A stretch of DNA of 44,894 nt from Bacillota bacterium (GCA_023435985.1 JAEZKY010000328.1:1-44894), one strand, 5' to 3'. Positions 31,826-41,708 are shown, numbered from the stretch's first letter. Notes: generated by a model from the letters alone, not told the origin. Translations and numbers: made by a program.

Positions 31826-32623
31826 TTATAATCTTATTGTTTCTCCACATTTAACTTCCACAACTTTATCGTCTACGCTAATCCATACTGTTATTGCAGT
31901 AGGGTTATATACAATATCTCCTTTTGCTGAGAATTCAAGTTTCTTTAATGCCTTAATATATCTCATTACCTCAATGTTGCTCGCAAACCAAATTTCTTTA
32001 TTTTTAGAAACCAACTCACAAAAATTCTCAATCAAATTCCAGTTATTATTTCTTTCAAACTCAAAGCTATGTCCCCAAACATACATTAGCTTTAATTTTC
32101 CCTTAAATTCATAATCAGAAAATTCTTGTCCAAGCTCCATAAGGTTATCATCATGATGACAAGTTGCATTCCAAGCCAAGAAATTTTCTGGAATATAAAA
32201 ATCATGATGTGAAACTACAGTTCTTGAGTACTGAATTCCAATACTCTCAAGCGTTTTTATAATCTTTCCATTAAAAGCTCCATAAGGATAAGACATTCCT
32301 TTTATAGGATAACCAACTAAAGACTCTAAACATTTTCTGTCTTCAAATATTTCTTCTATGATACCTTCAACTGGTATGCAGTCTAAAAATGGATGCGTTT
32401 TTGCATGCAGGGAAACCTCATGACCTTCATAAAGCTTTGCAACTTCAGCTTTAGTTATAAAATTCTCCTTATCTAGGATTCCTGAGTTTAAATGAAACGT
32501 ACCTTTTATTCCATACTTGTTAAATATGCTTATTAATCTCCTATCAAAAATTTGTCCATCATCATAACTCATGGTTAATGCTTTTGTTTTTCCTTCTGGA
32601 AATAAATCAAAATTAATATTCAT
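31826..32623 (-). CDS. Polysaccharide-deacetylase-fold protein
   Basis: 265 residues from the ATG at 32623, preceded by GAGGTGAAAGGT. The NodB-like fold is visible: ALTMSYDDGQ (the motif 1 Asp pair), GIKGTFHLNSGI, HEVSLHAKTHPFLD (the metal His motif), MSYPYGAFN (motif 3), and LKLMYVWGHSFEF. No signal peptide, so it is cytoplasmic. In this locus it may remove acetyl groups from imported arabino- or xylo-oligosaccharides. It is the last gene of the arabinoside operon. The family also includes non-sugar amidases, so the substrate is open. Confidence 0.8.
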   Translation of the reverse strand: MNINFDLFPEGKTKALTMSYDDGQIFDRRLISIFNKYGIKGTFHLNSGILDKENFITKAEVAKLYEGHEVSLHAKTHPFLDCIPVEGIIEEIFEDRKCLESLVGYPIKGMSYPYGAFNGKIIKTLESIGIQYSRTVVSHHDFYIPENFLAWNATCHHDDNLMELGQEFSDYEFKGKLKLMYVWGHSFEFERNNNWNLIENFCELVSKNKEIWFASNIEVMRYIKALKKLEFSAKGDIVYNPTAITVWISVDDKVVEVKCGETIRL

Positions 32624-32713
32624 ACCTTTCACCTCAAATTCTATATATTTAGCGCAGTAAAAAATAACAAACTAAAGATATAACATATCCTTTCATTTCT
32701 TACAATCACAATC

Positions 32714-32980
32714 TTATTCCCACATAGAGTTTTTAGGATGCGGACAATCTTTCTCCTGCTGCAAGGCTCTAATCTGCACAATACATCCACATTCTCTGCA
32801 GGTTGTATTATACTCTAGATATTTACAGCTTTCGCATTTCTGAAGTCTTCTACTATACACTTCCTCAGATACTAAATTAAAATTTCTGCTATTAATAATA
32901 CTTAAGATCATTGCTTTTATATCCTCTGGTGGAACCTTAACACTTGCCGAGCACCCTTTACAGTTATCTATATATGCCAT
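32714..32980 (-). CDS. Small Cys-rich, probably zinc-binding protein
   Basis: 88 residues, no signal peptide. Cysteines are paired as in a zinc ribbon: CKGC near the start, then CESCKYL, CRECGC and a final CPHP. A helix with VPPEDIKAMILSIINS lies in between. It resembles the DUF6171 group. The start is only 4 bases after the arabinofuranosidase stop, with GGAGC inside that gene's end as ribosome site, so it is co-translated. Role in the operon unknown. Confidence 0.7.
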   Translation of the reverse strand: MAYIDNCKGCSASVKVPPEDIKAMILSIINSRNFNLVSEEVYSRRLQKCESCKYLEYNTTCRECGCIVQIRALQQEKDCPHPKNSMWE

Positions 32981-32984
32981 CTAA

Positions 32985-34463
32985 TTACTTTAGCTCCAAT
33001 GTAACTAAGGACATAGCAGGAAGTACTGTTGTAAGTCTTCCTTCTGCTATACTTGCATCATCAAATGATTTCAGTGATATTTTTTCTGGATCTTCAAAGG
33101 TATTATGAGCATTCATTGCATCTGCAGCAAGTATATTTCCTGTTACCTTATCCATCACTTTTCCTCTAAGCTCGCACTGAATATGTGCAGATTTTATAGG
33201 GCTTAAATTACATAAGGATATATGAAGCTTGCCATCCTTGTCCATCGAGGCAGTAGCAGTTACCTGTGGTATCTTATCTTCACCAAAAATATAGTCACCT
33301 GATTCAATATTTAGATCAATTAATTCAGCATCCTGGTGAACCTTATACATATTAAAAGCATGATAAGTTGGGGTTAATATCATCTTTGAACCTTCTGTAA
33401 GTATAACAGCTTGAAGTACATTTATGGTCTGAGCTATATTCGCCATTTGAACTCTATCACAATGCTTATGAAAAATATTAAAATTCACTCCAGCAACTAA
33501 GGCATCCCTTATTGTATTTTGTTGATACAAGAAGCCTGGATTTGTTCCTGGTTCAACATCAAACCAAGTCCCCCATTCATCCACTATTAAAGCAACTCTC
33601 TTCTCTGGGTCATATTTATCCATAATTGCTGAATGCCTCGTAAGAAGCTCTTCCATCATCATTGATTTTTTTATAGTAAGAAACCATTCTTCTTCATTAA
33701 ACTCCGTAGCAGAACCTTTACCTAGCCAGAAATCCCCTGGTATTGTGTAATAATGCAAGCTCATTCCGTCCATAAATTTACCAGCTTCTCTCATAAGCAC
33801 TTCAGTCCAGTTATAATTATCATCATTAGGACCACAAGCTATTTTTAATATTTTATTATCCCCAAAGTTTCTTACATAGGTTGAATATCTTCTATATAGA
33901 TCAGCATAGTATTCTGGACGCATATTACCACCACAGCCCCAGTTTTCATTTCCAATGCCGAAGTATGTAAGCTTCCAAGGCTCTTTATTACCATTTTCTG
34001 CTCTTAAATTTGACATTGGTGATTCTCCATCAAAAGTCATATACTCAATCCATTCTCTCATTTCTTGAACTGTTCCGCTTCCCACATTACCACAAATATA
34101 TGGTTCTGCTCCTAAAAGCTCGCAAAGTTCAAAAAATTCATGTGTACCAAAATGATTGTTTTCTGTAACTCCACCCCAATGTACATTCACCATCTTAGGC
34201 CTTGACTTTGGATCACCTATACCATCTTTCCAATGATATTCGTCAGCAAAGCATCCTCCTGGCCATCTAAGAACTGGAAGCTTTAACTCTTTTAAAGCTT
34301 CTACTACATCTTTTCTTATCCCATTTATATTTGGTATTTCTGAGTCTTTTCCTACCCAAAGCCCACCATAAATACATCTTCCTAAATGTTCAGCGAAATT
34401 ACCATAAATATTCTTATTTATTTTTCCTTTTTTAATATCTGTATTAATAATTATCTTTGCCAT
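32985..34463 (-). CDS. abfA: Alpha-N-arabinofuranosidase, GH51
   Basis: 492 residues, full length for an intracellular GH51 enzyme, and no signal peptide. The acid/base Glu is E173 in GIGNENWGCGG and the nucleophile Glu is E296 in IVDEWGTWF. LPVLRWPGGCFADEYHW and HKHCDRVQMANIAQ are strong family signatures. It releases terminal L-arabinose from short arabino- or arabinoxylo-oligosaccharides after import by the ABC system encoded upstream. Ribosome site AGAGGTGTAAAATG. Located between the permease genes and the Cys-rich gene, all in one direction. Confidence 0.95.
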   Translation of the reverse strand: MAKIIINTDIKKGKINKNIYGNFAEHLGRCIYGGLWVGKDSEIPNINGIRKDVVEALKELKLPVLRWPGGCFADEYHWKDGIGDPKSRPKMVNVHWGGVTENNHFGTHEFFELCELLGAEPYICGNVGSGTVQEMREWIEYMTFDGESPMSNLRAENGNKEPWKLTYFGIGNENWGCGGNMRPEYYADLYRRYSTYVRNFGDNKILKIACGPNDDNYNWTEVLMREAGKFMDGMSLHYYTIPGDFWLGKGSATEFNEEEWFLTIKKSMMMEELLTRHSAIMDKYDPEKRVALIVDEWGTWFDVEPGTNPGFLYQQNTIRDALVAGVNFNIFHKHCDRVQMANIAQTINVLQAVILTEGSKMILTPTYHAFNMYKVHQDAELIDLNIESGDYIFGEDKIPQVTATASMDKDGKLHISLCNLSPIKSAHIQCELRGKVMDKVTGNILAADAMNAHNTFEDPEKISLKSFDDASIAEGRLTTVLPAMSLVTLELK

Positions 34464-34561
34464 TTTACACCTCTCAAAACTAATTTTTAGTGCACAGAAA
34501 TAAGAACAAATTATTACTAAGCAACTATTTTTTTAACTATACCTCATACAAACGCTTTATA

Positions 34562-35416
34562 TTATTCCTTTACTGCACCAGCAGTAAGGCTCTTTTGTAC
34601 TTGATCACTTAAAAGTATATATATTACTATTGTTGGTATTGTTGCAATAACAAGTCCTGCACCTATATTTCCCCATTTTGTTACATAATTACCTACCATA
34701 GACATAATACCTACAGTAAGCGTTTTAAATTCAGCTTTATTTATAAAGGTTACTGCAAACATCAGCTCATTCCATGAAGAAAGATATGTGAATATAGCTA
34801 CGGTTGCCATAGCTGGTCGTATAATAGGAATGATTATAGAAAAGAATATTCTAAAAATACCGCATCCATCTATTACTGCCGCTTCTTCCAATTCCTTTGG
34901 AATCCCTTGTAAAAATGCTGCTAATATAATAACCGCCATTGGAATAGCAAAGGCTGTGTAAGGTATGATTAAAGCCCAGTATGAGTTTAGCATTTTTAAA
35001 TTTTTTAGAACCATAAATAACGGCAATAATGCTGCATGAATTGGCACCATCATTCCTATTAATATTATTATCAAAGTAGGCTTGCTAAGTTTCCATTTCA
35101 TACGGCTGATTGCATAAGCTGTCATAGAAGACAACAAAAGCACTAAAACTATAGTAATTACTGTAACAATTACACTGTTAAAGAAATATTTCATGACATT
35201 AGCCTGTTTAATAGCACTTTCATAGTTTTCAATACGCCACACATGTGGAAGGCCAGCAATGTTACCACCAAATATCTCACCATTATCTTTAAAAGAGAAT
35301 AGCACCAACCATACAAGTGGATATATCTGTATTATTGCAACAATAATCAGAAATATCTGTATAGGTATTTTGCCTATCATCCTTTTACCGTTTGAAGAAC
35401 TTTCAAGCATTTTCAT
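34562..35416 (-). CDS. Sugar ABC transporter permease (AraQ/MalG type)
   Basis: 284 residues, six membrane helices. MalG-type features: KDNGEIFGGNIAGLPHVWRI near the start, and the EAA loop ELEEAAVIDGCGIFRIFFSI that docks the ATPase. It pairs with the permease encoded 24 bases upstream and, by context, carries arabino-oligosaccharides. No dedicated ATPase is in the locus. Such systems normally share a housekeeping MsmX-type ATPase encoded elsewhere. Confidence 0.9.
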   Translation of the reverse strand: MKMLESSSNGKRMIGKIPIQIFLIIVAIIQIYPLVWLVLFSFKDNGEIFGGNIAGLPHVWRIENYESAIKQANVMKYFFNSVIVTVITIVLVLLLSSMTAYAISRMKWKLSKPTLIIILIGMMVPIHAALLPLFMVLKNLKMLNSYWALIIPYTAFAIPMAVIILAAFLQGIPKELEEAAVIDGCGIFRIFFSIIIPIIRPAMATVAIFTYLSSWNELMFAVTFINKAEFKTLTVGIMSMVGNYVTKWGNIGAGLVIATIPTIVIYILLSDQVQKSLTAGAVKE

Positions 35417-35439
35417 CTTAACTCACTTCCTTCCATTTT

Positions 35440-36318
35440 TTACTCTGTTTTAATAAGTCTATCGAGCATTACTGTAAGTATCAAACATTCTATTATGATA
35501 AATACCGACATTGCACTTCCATAGCCGTATTTATAATTATCAAAAATAGTAGTATACATCAAGGTACTTGGAACTTCTGTCGAGAAAAATGGCCCACCAT
35601 TAGTTAATACATAAATTAAATCAAATACCTTCAACGCACCAATCAATGAAAAAGTCATACAAACCTTTAAAATAGGTTTTAAAAGTGGAATAGTAATATA
35701 CCATGCTGTTTTTATTGGAGTAGCTCCATCTATCTTAGCTGCTTCATTAATATCTGAAGAGATTGACTTTGCTCCTGCATACATAATCAGCATATGATAG
35801 CCCACATACTGCCATAATATAGGAATAAAGCAGCTTACAAGTGCTGTATCTTCTTTTCCTACCCAGTCATGGGCTAATTGCTTTAGCCCAATAGCTCTAA
35901 GTATAGTATTTAGTAGTCCATAATCAGCATTATATATTTTAATCCATAGTTGTCCAATTACAACAGTAGAAATAATTACAGGTATAAAATAAACTGTACG
36001 ATAAAACTTTTCAAATTTAACTCCTGAAGCCAAAATCAGCGCTAAAAGAAGAGATATAGGCAGTTGAATTACTATGGAAACAAATGCAAATAATAATGAA
36101 TTCTTAACTGAATGCAAGAATCTTGCGTCCATAAACATATTCTTATAATTATCTAATCCAATAAATGTTCCGCTTCCTACACCGCCCCAATCGAGCATGC
36201 TATATTTTACCGATAAGATAATCGGAATAAGTATAATTGTAAACATTATTATTAGCGTTGGAAGCACAAATATACAAATTGTTTTTTTGTTTGATAAAAT
36301 AGAATTTATGATAATCAC
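35440..36318 (-). CDS. Sugar ABC transporter permease (AraP/MalF type)
   Basis: About 290 residues, six membrane helices, with FVLPTLIIMFTIILIPIILS at the start and the EAA loop SSDINEAAKIDGATPIKTAW. It is the partner of the downstream permease. The start is unusual. The only standard codon at the right place is the GTG at 36318, and this GTG is itself part of the GAGGTG ribosome site. If GAGGTG is used as such, translation would begin at ATT, ATC or ATA a few bases later. Confidence 0.88.
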   Translation of the reverse strand: MIIINSILSNKKTICIFVLPTLIIMFTIILIPIILSVKYSMLDWGGVGSGTFIGLDNYKNMFMDARFLHSVKNSLLFAFVSIVIQLPISLLLALILASGVKFEKFYRTVYFIPVIISTVVIGQLWIKIYNADYGLLNTILRAIGLKQLAHDWVGKEDTALVSCFIPILWQYVGYHMLIMYAGAKSISSDINEAAKIDGATPIKTAWYITIPLLKPILKVCMTFSLIGALKVFDLIYVLTNGGPFFSTEVPSTLMYTTIFDNYKYGYGSAMSVFIIIECLILTVMLDRLIKTE

Positions 36319-36333
36319 CTCTTCAATAAAGAC

Positions 36334-36360
36334 TGTGGTAAAACCTTTTGTTTTACCACA
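36334..36360 (-). promoter_or_regulatory. Intercistronic stem-loop between binding-protein and permease genes
   Basis: TGTGGTAAAA and TTTTACCACA form a perfect 10-bp stem with a 7-base loop in the short gap between the two genes, without a following T run. Such hairpins protect the upstream mRNA and allow more binding protein than permease to be made. Confidence 0.65.
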
Positions 36361-36374
36361 AATCCTATGCTGTT

Positions 36375-37676
36375 TTACTTTTCTCCTTCTACCTTGGACA
36401 TTTTATCGCAGAATTCCTCTGGAGTAATCTTCTTCCCTAAAAGTTCTGCAATGAGATTTTTATGTGTCTCTGAAGAATCCGCAGGGAGTATATTATCCCA
36501 CCAGTTAATAAATGATGTACCTGTTGCCATTAGCTCTGCTGATTTCTTTGTTAAATCAGAAACTGTAGAGGTATCCAATCCTTTTGTATCCCAGCATGGT
36601 AGACCTGCATTTGCTAAATAACCTTCTTTACCTATTTTCTCACTTAAATAAATTAAGAATTGAGCAGCTTCTTTAGGATGTTTTGTATTTGCATTAACAT
36701 AGAAACCATCTACACCACCGCCATAAAACTCTGTTGCCTTACCCGCACCATCTTTAAATAAAGGAAATGGTACTGCCACAGTTTTTCCACTACTAGCTGC
36801 TGATTTATCTTCTATTGGTGAGTTTACCCAATTCGCTTGGAACATCATTGCAGAATTACCTCCTGTGAAAGCACCTAGCATTTCATCGTAACTCATACTA
36901 AACATATTATCATTAAAGGCTCCAGCATCAGCCATTTCCTGAATCTTTTTTGCAGCTTCTACAAATTGAGGAGAACTAAACTTTGATGGATCTTTTAGTG
37001 CTGCCATGGCTGCATCATTTCCTGCCTGACGCATAGCAAAGATATCAAACCAATACATTCCAGGCCATCTATCCTTTTCTCCTAGTGCTATCGGAGTTAT
37101 ATTGGCTGCGCGTAACTTCTTTACAGCATCAAGCAATTCATCATATGTGGTAGGTATTTTAGCTCCAGCCTTATCAAATAACTCTTTATTACAATATAAG
37201 CTTGCTATAAATGAATACATTGGCAAACTATAAGTCTTCCCATCAACTACACACCCATCTATAGTACCTTTAACTAGCTTGTCTTTAACGTCTTGAGTAA
37301 GATATTCATCAAGAGCCAGCATATTTCCTGATTGTATATAAGGCTTAACAAAACTTCCTCCATACATATATTCGATGTCAGGCCCCTCATTTGCTGCTAT
37401 AGCTGTTTTAATCTTTGTTTTGTATTGTTCCCCTGTAACTCCATCTTGTTCTACAATTATGTCTGGATGTTCTTTGTTCCACTCTTCAACAGCTTCTTTT
37501 AGTAATTTTGAAGTTGGATCAGTATCGCCAACAGATTGATGCCACATTGACAATTTAATTGTTCCATTTCCTCCGCTAGAACTATCTACACTTGTTGAAC
37601 TTGAACATGCAGTGAAGGAAAGCGCCATTGCACCAACAAGTGTAGCAGTTATTATTTTTAAGACATGTTTTTTCAT
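36375..37676 (-). CDS. Sugar-binding lipoprotein of the arabinoside ABC system (AraN type)
   Basis: 433 residues. Lipoprotein signal with lipobox LSFTAC. It belongs to the family 1 extracellular binding proteins: LSMWHQSVGDTD, IKTAIAANEGPDIEYMYGGS, SLPMYSFIASLYCNKELFDK, KDRWPGMYWF, FYGGGVDGFYVNANTKHPKE. It catches oligosaccharides for the AraP/AraQ-like permeases. Ribosome site AAGGGGGATCTTTAATG. It is the first gene after a promoter overlapped by a cre-like site and just downstream of the two-component genes. Confidence 0.9.
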   Translation of the reverse strand: MKKHVLKIITATLVGAMALSFTACSSSTSVDSSSGGNGTIKLSMWHQSVGDTDPTSKLLKEAVEEWNKEHPDIIVEQDGVTGEQYKTKIKTAIAANEGPDIEYMYGGSFVKPYIQSGNMLALDEYLTQDVKDKLVKGTIDGCVVDGKTYSLPMYSFIASLYCNKELFDKAGAKIPTTYDELLDAVKKLRAANITPIALGEKDRWPGMYWFDIFAMRQAGNDAAMAALKDPSKFSSPQFVEAAKKIQEMADAGAFNDNMFSMSYDEMLGAFTGGNSAMMFQANWVNSPIEDKSAASSGKTVAVPFPLFKDGAGKATEFYGGGVDGFYVNANTKHPKEAAQFLIYLSEKIGKEGYLANAGLPCWDTKGLDTSTVSDLTKKSAELMATGTSFINWWDNILPADSSETHKNLIAELLGKKITPEEFCDKMSKVEGEK

Positions 37677-37716
37677 TAAAGATCCCCCTTGTATATGTTT
37701 TTTTACTTCCCTTAAT

Positions 37717-37745
37717 ATTCTAGAAGTATATGATATTGTTTACAA
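37717..37745 (-). promoter_or_regulatory. Promoter of the arabinoside operon
   Basis: On the minus strand TTGTAA, a 17-base spacer and TAGAAT make a good sigma-A promoter about 40 bases upstream of the binding-protein start. A cre-like site overlaps it at 37731-37744. Confidence 0.6.
37731..37744 (-). promoter_or_regulatory. Candidate CcpA cre site
   Basis: TGTAAACAATATCA fits the cre pattern TGWNANCGNTNWCA with one mismatch (A for the central G). It overlaps the -35 box and spacer, as expected for catabolite repression of a sugar-uptake operon. Confidence 0.55.
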
Positions 37746-37787
37746 TTCAATATCTGCACATAAATATTCAAAAAAACAACATGTTAT

Positions 37788-39398
37788 CTAGACTTTTTTA
37801 AACTTTTTAAATTCATTAATGCAAAGTCCTGTATGCTTTTTAAATAGAATGCTTAGATAATGCGAATCACTTATTCCAACCCTTTCACTAATCTGAGATC
37901 CATTTAAATTTGTTTCCAGCAAAAGTTTTTGAACTTTTTTAATTCTTATTTCAGTAAGATACTCGATAAAAGTCTTAGAAGTTTGCTGTTTAAATAAACG
38001 TCCCAAATGTCCTGAGCTTATAAAGAATTCTTTTGCAACACTCGATAGTGATAAATCTTGATTGGAAATATTATTATTTAAATATTCCTTTACATTTTTA
38101 ATAAATGTATTCGCTTTTACTGCATTCGATTTTTGCATCAATCCAGTAACGTCTTCTACACATTCTCTCATGAACTGTTTTAGTTCTGGCAAATTATCAG
38201 CTTTTAAAATCAATTCATTTATTTTTTCATGGCTTTTCCAAATGTCTATAGGAGTAATTTTCTGTTCAATAGCAATGCGTTGGCAGGTAAATAACACATC
38301 TAAAGCCTGTAATCTCGCTTTTTTCATAGTTTCCAGATAACCAATAGCTGAAATGGTAAATATCTGTTCTAAAATTTCTAAAGCATTTTCCTTTGCTCCT
38401 GCATTAATAAATAGGCTTAACTTCCCCATCTTATCTTCATCTCTGTTATGAAAAATATTTTCACCTACATGTATGTCAGTGTAACTTATAACCTGGTTCT
38501 TTCCAGCAATAACTTTGTAGTTCACCGCTTCTATGGCCTCTTTGTAAGAAAATCTGATATTTTGAGCCTCTCCTTTTTTCATACCAACTCCCAAACTTAC
38601 AGAACACTCTAACCTGTCTATAATTATTTTTTTTAGCAATTCACAACTTTCTATTAAATCTACCTTTCCACTATTTGATAATATTGCAATTCTTCTTCCA
38701 TTATCAAAAAATACAAAAACATAATTATCTTCTTTAAAGAAATTTTGTATAATATTAAAGCATTGCATAGATAGCAAAATTTTATTTTCTTCTTTTCTCT
38801 CATCTTTTATTAAATTATCCACCTCTATCAATGCTATCTGGAATACATTATAGTAAAGATCTACATTAATCTTAAAATACTTAAATTTACTCATGATCTC
38901 TTCCGAAGTTAGCTGATCAAATAAAAGTTCATTCAAAAATTTTTCTTTTAAAATTGGTAAACTTTCATGAATCTGCTTTTTCAATTGATTATATTCCTCT
39001 TCATGATTTCTTTCTGAGTTTATTATATTTCTAAGCTTACTTAAGGTCTCCATAAGTTCAGATGAATTTATAGGTTTTAAAATAAAATCATATATCCCAA
39101 GTTTAATACCACTTCTTGCATATTCAAAATCATCATAACCTGTAACAATAATAATTTTAATATCCGGATATTTTTCTATTATATTCTTGCTAAGTTCAAT
39201 TCCATCCATAGAAGGCATGCATATATCAGTAAATATAATGTCTGGATTTAATTTATCTATCAATTCTAAAGCTTGCTCTGCATTTCCTGCTTCTCCTACA
39301 ACTTCCATATTTACGTCTTCCCAATTAATCTTCATCTTTATGAGATTTCTAATTAAATATTCATCATCTACAATAATAACCTTTAATATACCTTTCAT
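37788..39398 (-). CDS. YesN-type response regulator (REC plus AraC HTH)
   Basis: About 536 residues. REC domain at 1-120 with acidic pocket VIIVDDEY and phospho-Asp in IIFTDICMPSMDG, then IIIVTGYDDFEYARSGIKLG. A middle region of about 280 residues follows, then an AraC HTH pair (LSLSSVAKEFFISSGHLGRL; GSQISERVGISDSHYLSILF). With the upstream YesM-type kinase it forms the system that senses extracellular oligosaccharide and should activate the promoter at 37717-37745. The ATG at 39398 is preferred, since the earlier in-frame ATG at 39410 touches the AAAGGA site. Confidence 0.92.
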   Translation of the reverse strand: MKGILKVIIVDDEYLIRNLIKMKINWEDVNMEVVGEAGNAEQALELIDKLNPDIIFTDICMPSMDGIELSKNIIEKYPDIKIIIVTGYDDFEYARSGIKLGIYDFILKPINSSELMETLSKLRNIINSERNHEEEYNQLKKQIHESLPILKEKFLNELLFDQLTSEEIMSKFKYFKINVDLYYNVFQIALIEVDNLIKDERKEENKILLSMQCFNIIQNFFKEDNYVFVFFDNGRRIAILSNSGKVDLIESCELLKKIIIDRLECSVSLGVGMKKGEAQNIRFSYKEAIEAVNYKVIAGKNQVISYTDIHVGENIFHNRDEDKMGKLSLFINAGAKENALEILEQIFTISAIGYLETMKKARLQALDVLFTCQRIAIEQKITPIDIWKSHEKINELILKADNLPELKQFMRECVEDVTGLMQKSNAVKANTFIKNVKEYLNNNISNQDLSLSSVAKEFFISSGHLGRLFKQQTSKTFIEYLTEIRIKKVQKLLLETNLNGSQISERVGISDSHYLSILFKKHTGLCINEFKKFKKV

Positions 39399-39456
39399 TT
39401 TTATAACCATTCCTTTCTTGAAGCATAAAGCATTATGAAATCATTTCTTTCAGACT

Positions 39457-41265
39457 TCAATAGTCTTTGTGCTCGATGTTTATATACAATAAAATTTTTG
39501 TGCCTCCTCCAAGCTTGCTTTCAATTTTGCAAGCTTCATCATCCCCATAAAAAATTCTAATTCTTTCAAAAGTTCCTCTAAGTCCAAAGCTTTCCTTAAT
39601 ACTTTTATTATTGTTGCTTATAATATCTTCTATTTGCTTCTCACTCATTCCAGCGCCATCATCTTCCACTGATATAATAATAATTTCGTTCTTCATATAA
39701 ACACTAATTTTGATAGTTCCACTTTTCCCATTTTCTCTAATTCCATGATATAGTGAATTTTCAACAAGTGGCTGCAAAATAAGCTTAGGGATCTTATAAT
39801 CTAGGCAGTTTGCTTCAATTAAATATTCTGCTTTGAATAAATCTGGATATCTTATCTTTTGAATTTTGAGATAGTTTTTAACCATTTCTATTTCTTCTCT
39901 AATGGTTATAATTTCTTTGCCTTTGCTAACGCTTGTCCTATAATAATTACCTAAAGCCTCTACTAATTCGCTTACCTCTTTATTGCAGCCTGAAAGAGCC
40001 AGTGAATTAATTGAATCTAACGTATTATATAAAAAATGAGGTTTAATCTGAGCTTGAAACGTATACAGTTCTGCTTTTCTGATTGTCTTTTGTTCCTGTA
40101 TAACGTGAACAATAAGTTTTTTTATTTCTGCTATCATTATGTTATAGCCGCTGCAAAGCTTTTTTAATTCATAACCATAAGCCTTAATATGTACCTCATT
40201 GAATACGCCTTTCTCTATATCTTTCATAGAATTCAGCAAATATCCAATAGGCATAGTAAAAATTCTAGATATACTAATAGAACAAACAAATAGGATAATT
40301 CCATTAAACAATATAACTATAAAGCCTATAAATATCATAGTCATATTTTCTTTATAAAGTTGAGTAAACGGAATAACACTTACAAATTTCCAATTATAAT
40401 CATTTTTAGAGCTGTAACTAATAAGATATTCTGTTTTATCTATTTTTTTCATCTTATACCCTCTGTCCTTACCTACAAACTCATCTCCTGCTCGTATCAT
40501 TTCATTATCTATATTTATATTCCCTTGCACACTTCCCTCTTTATTATTTACGCTTTTTAATGATGTAATTTTCTGATTTTTTTCGTCTAATACTGTTATA
40601 TTAGTTTCAACATCACTAGAGATATTATCAAAAACTTGTTTAAATGATTTTTGTGGAATATTAATTACTAAAACACCTAACTTATCTACATTATCCATAT
40701 CTCTTACTAGACGTATCAAAGAAACATAGTTATCTTGACTGTTTTCAAAGTTTACCCCTCCTCCGTTTAATTCCAGTATAAATCCTCCGTTTTTTTCAAT
40801 TACACGTTTATACCATTCTGCATTAATAATTTTATAAGCTGAAAGACTTGGTAATACATCTGCTCCTACCGAATAGATATTGCTAGAATTATCCAAAATA
40901 TACACCGAACTTACATAAGGTACAGACTGAATAAATTTATACAAGTATGAACTTACTTTAGCCTGTGCATTTAAATCCTCATACATACCACCTTGCCTTA
41001 AAAGCTTTTGCAAATCACTATTGGATAAAACCATTTTAGACAAGCTGTCTGCATTATTAATCATCAAATTAATATTTGTCTGTATAGAATTTAATGTTTG
41101 AACAGACACTTCACTGACTTTTTTCTGTGTAATATTTAAATATATTTTTTCATAAAAAAAACTACTTACAAAAGTCGAAGCCACAATAAGTACAAAATAA
41201 AACAAAGCTATTATCAGTCCAATTTTGCTATCAGATAATTTTTTATTTAGTTTTTTAATCAACAT
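39457..41265 (-). CDS. YesM-type sensor histidine kinase
   Basis: About 602 residues from the ATG at 41265 (MLIKKLNKKL), preceded by GGGGTG. The frame opens 17 codons earlier, but those residues lack a ribosome site. A first membrane helix (about 15-38) is followed by an extracellular dCache-like domain, a second helix (FIGFIVILFNGIILFVCSIS) and HAMP. The His_kinase domain carries the phospho-His in QAQIKPHFLYNTLDSIN. The ATPase domain shows LVENSLYHGI (N box), EDDGAGM and LRGTFERIRIFYG. Partner of the YesN-like regulator 59 bases downstream. Confidence 0.92.
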   Translation of the reverse strand: MLIKKLNKKLSDSKIGLIIALFYFVLIVASTFVSSFFYEKIYLNITQKKVSEVSVQTLNSIQTNINLMINNADSLSKMVLSNSDLQKLLRQGGMYEDLNAQAKVSSYLYKFIQSVPYVSSVYILDNSSNIYSVGADVLPSLSAYKIINAEWYKRVIEKNGGFILELNGGGVNFENSQDNYVSLIRLVRDMDNVDKLGVLVINIPQKSFKQVFDNISSDVETNITVLDEKNQKITSLKSVNNKEGSVQGNINIDNEMIRAGDEFVGKDRGYKMKKIDKTEYLISYSSKNDYNWKFVSVIPFTQLYKENMTMIFIGFIVILFNGIILFVCSISISRIFTMPIGYLLNSMKDIEKGVFNEVHIKAYGYELKKLCSGYNIMIAEIKKLIVHVIQEQKTIRKAELYTFQAQIKPHFLYNTLDSINSLALSGCNKEVSELVEALGNYYRTSVSKGKEIITIREEIEMVKNYLKIQKIRYPDLFKAEYLIEANCLDYKIPKLILQPLVENSLYHGIRENGKSGTIKISVYMKNEIIIISVEDDGAGMSEKQIEDIISNNNKSIKESFGLRGTFERIRIFYGDDEACKIESKLGGGTKILLYINIEHKDY

Positions 41266-41319
41266 TCCTATACACCCCATAAACTCAAATTCCACATTTA
41301 TTGTAAAATTCAACAATTA

Positions 41320-41573
41320 TCCTTTGAGAACTTATAACATTCCCCATTTAGAAGTTAATTTTCCAAAAATAATTTTGAGAACATTAGAATTACTTTTTCC
41401 ATATTATATCTTCTAAAATAAATTATGAATTAAATAAATCACACAATACCATAACATCAATTATTCTAAAAATTATATCACAATTAAGTTGTATATTTTA
41501 TCATTTATTGTAAATAATGTATTTCTTATATATTATTTAAATAAAATCATTATTTTAGAAAGATGTAATTAAA
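41320..41573. other. Intergenic region upstream of the sensor kinase gene
   Basis: About 250 very AT-rich bases with no gene. It must contain the promoter for the kinase and regulator genes. I could not single out one promoter. Confidence 0.4.
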
Positions 41574-41617
41574 TAAAAAAGGCCCCACAAAAATCCAACT
41601 GTTAGATTTTGTGGGGC
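41574..41617 (-). terminator. Terminator of metH
   Basis: On the minus strand GCCCCACAAAATC and GATTTTTGTGGGGC form a 13-bp stem with one bulge, followed by T6. It lies 92 bases after the stop. Confidence 0.85.
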
Positions 41618-41708
41618 TTGTTGATATAAGAAAATTTAACTTTCTAAATTACGAAAAATGTTTAGATTCGCTTTGAATAATATATCTAATATTATTAACT
41701 AAAGATAT

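Noticed and set aside
41265..41700. Riboswitch between metH and the sensor kinase gene
   Set aside because: This is the 3' side of metH, and the only structure seen is its terminator. Any SAM or cobalamin riboswitch would lie beyond the right edge.
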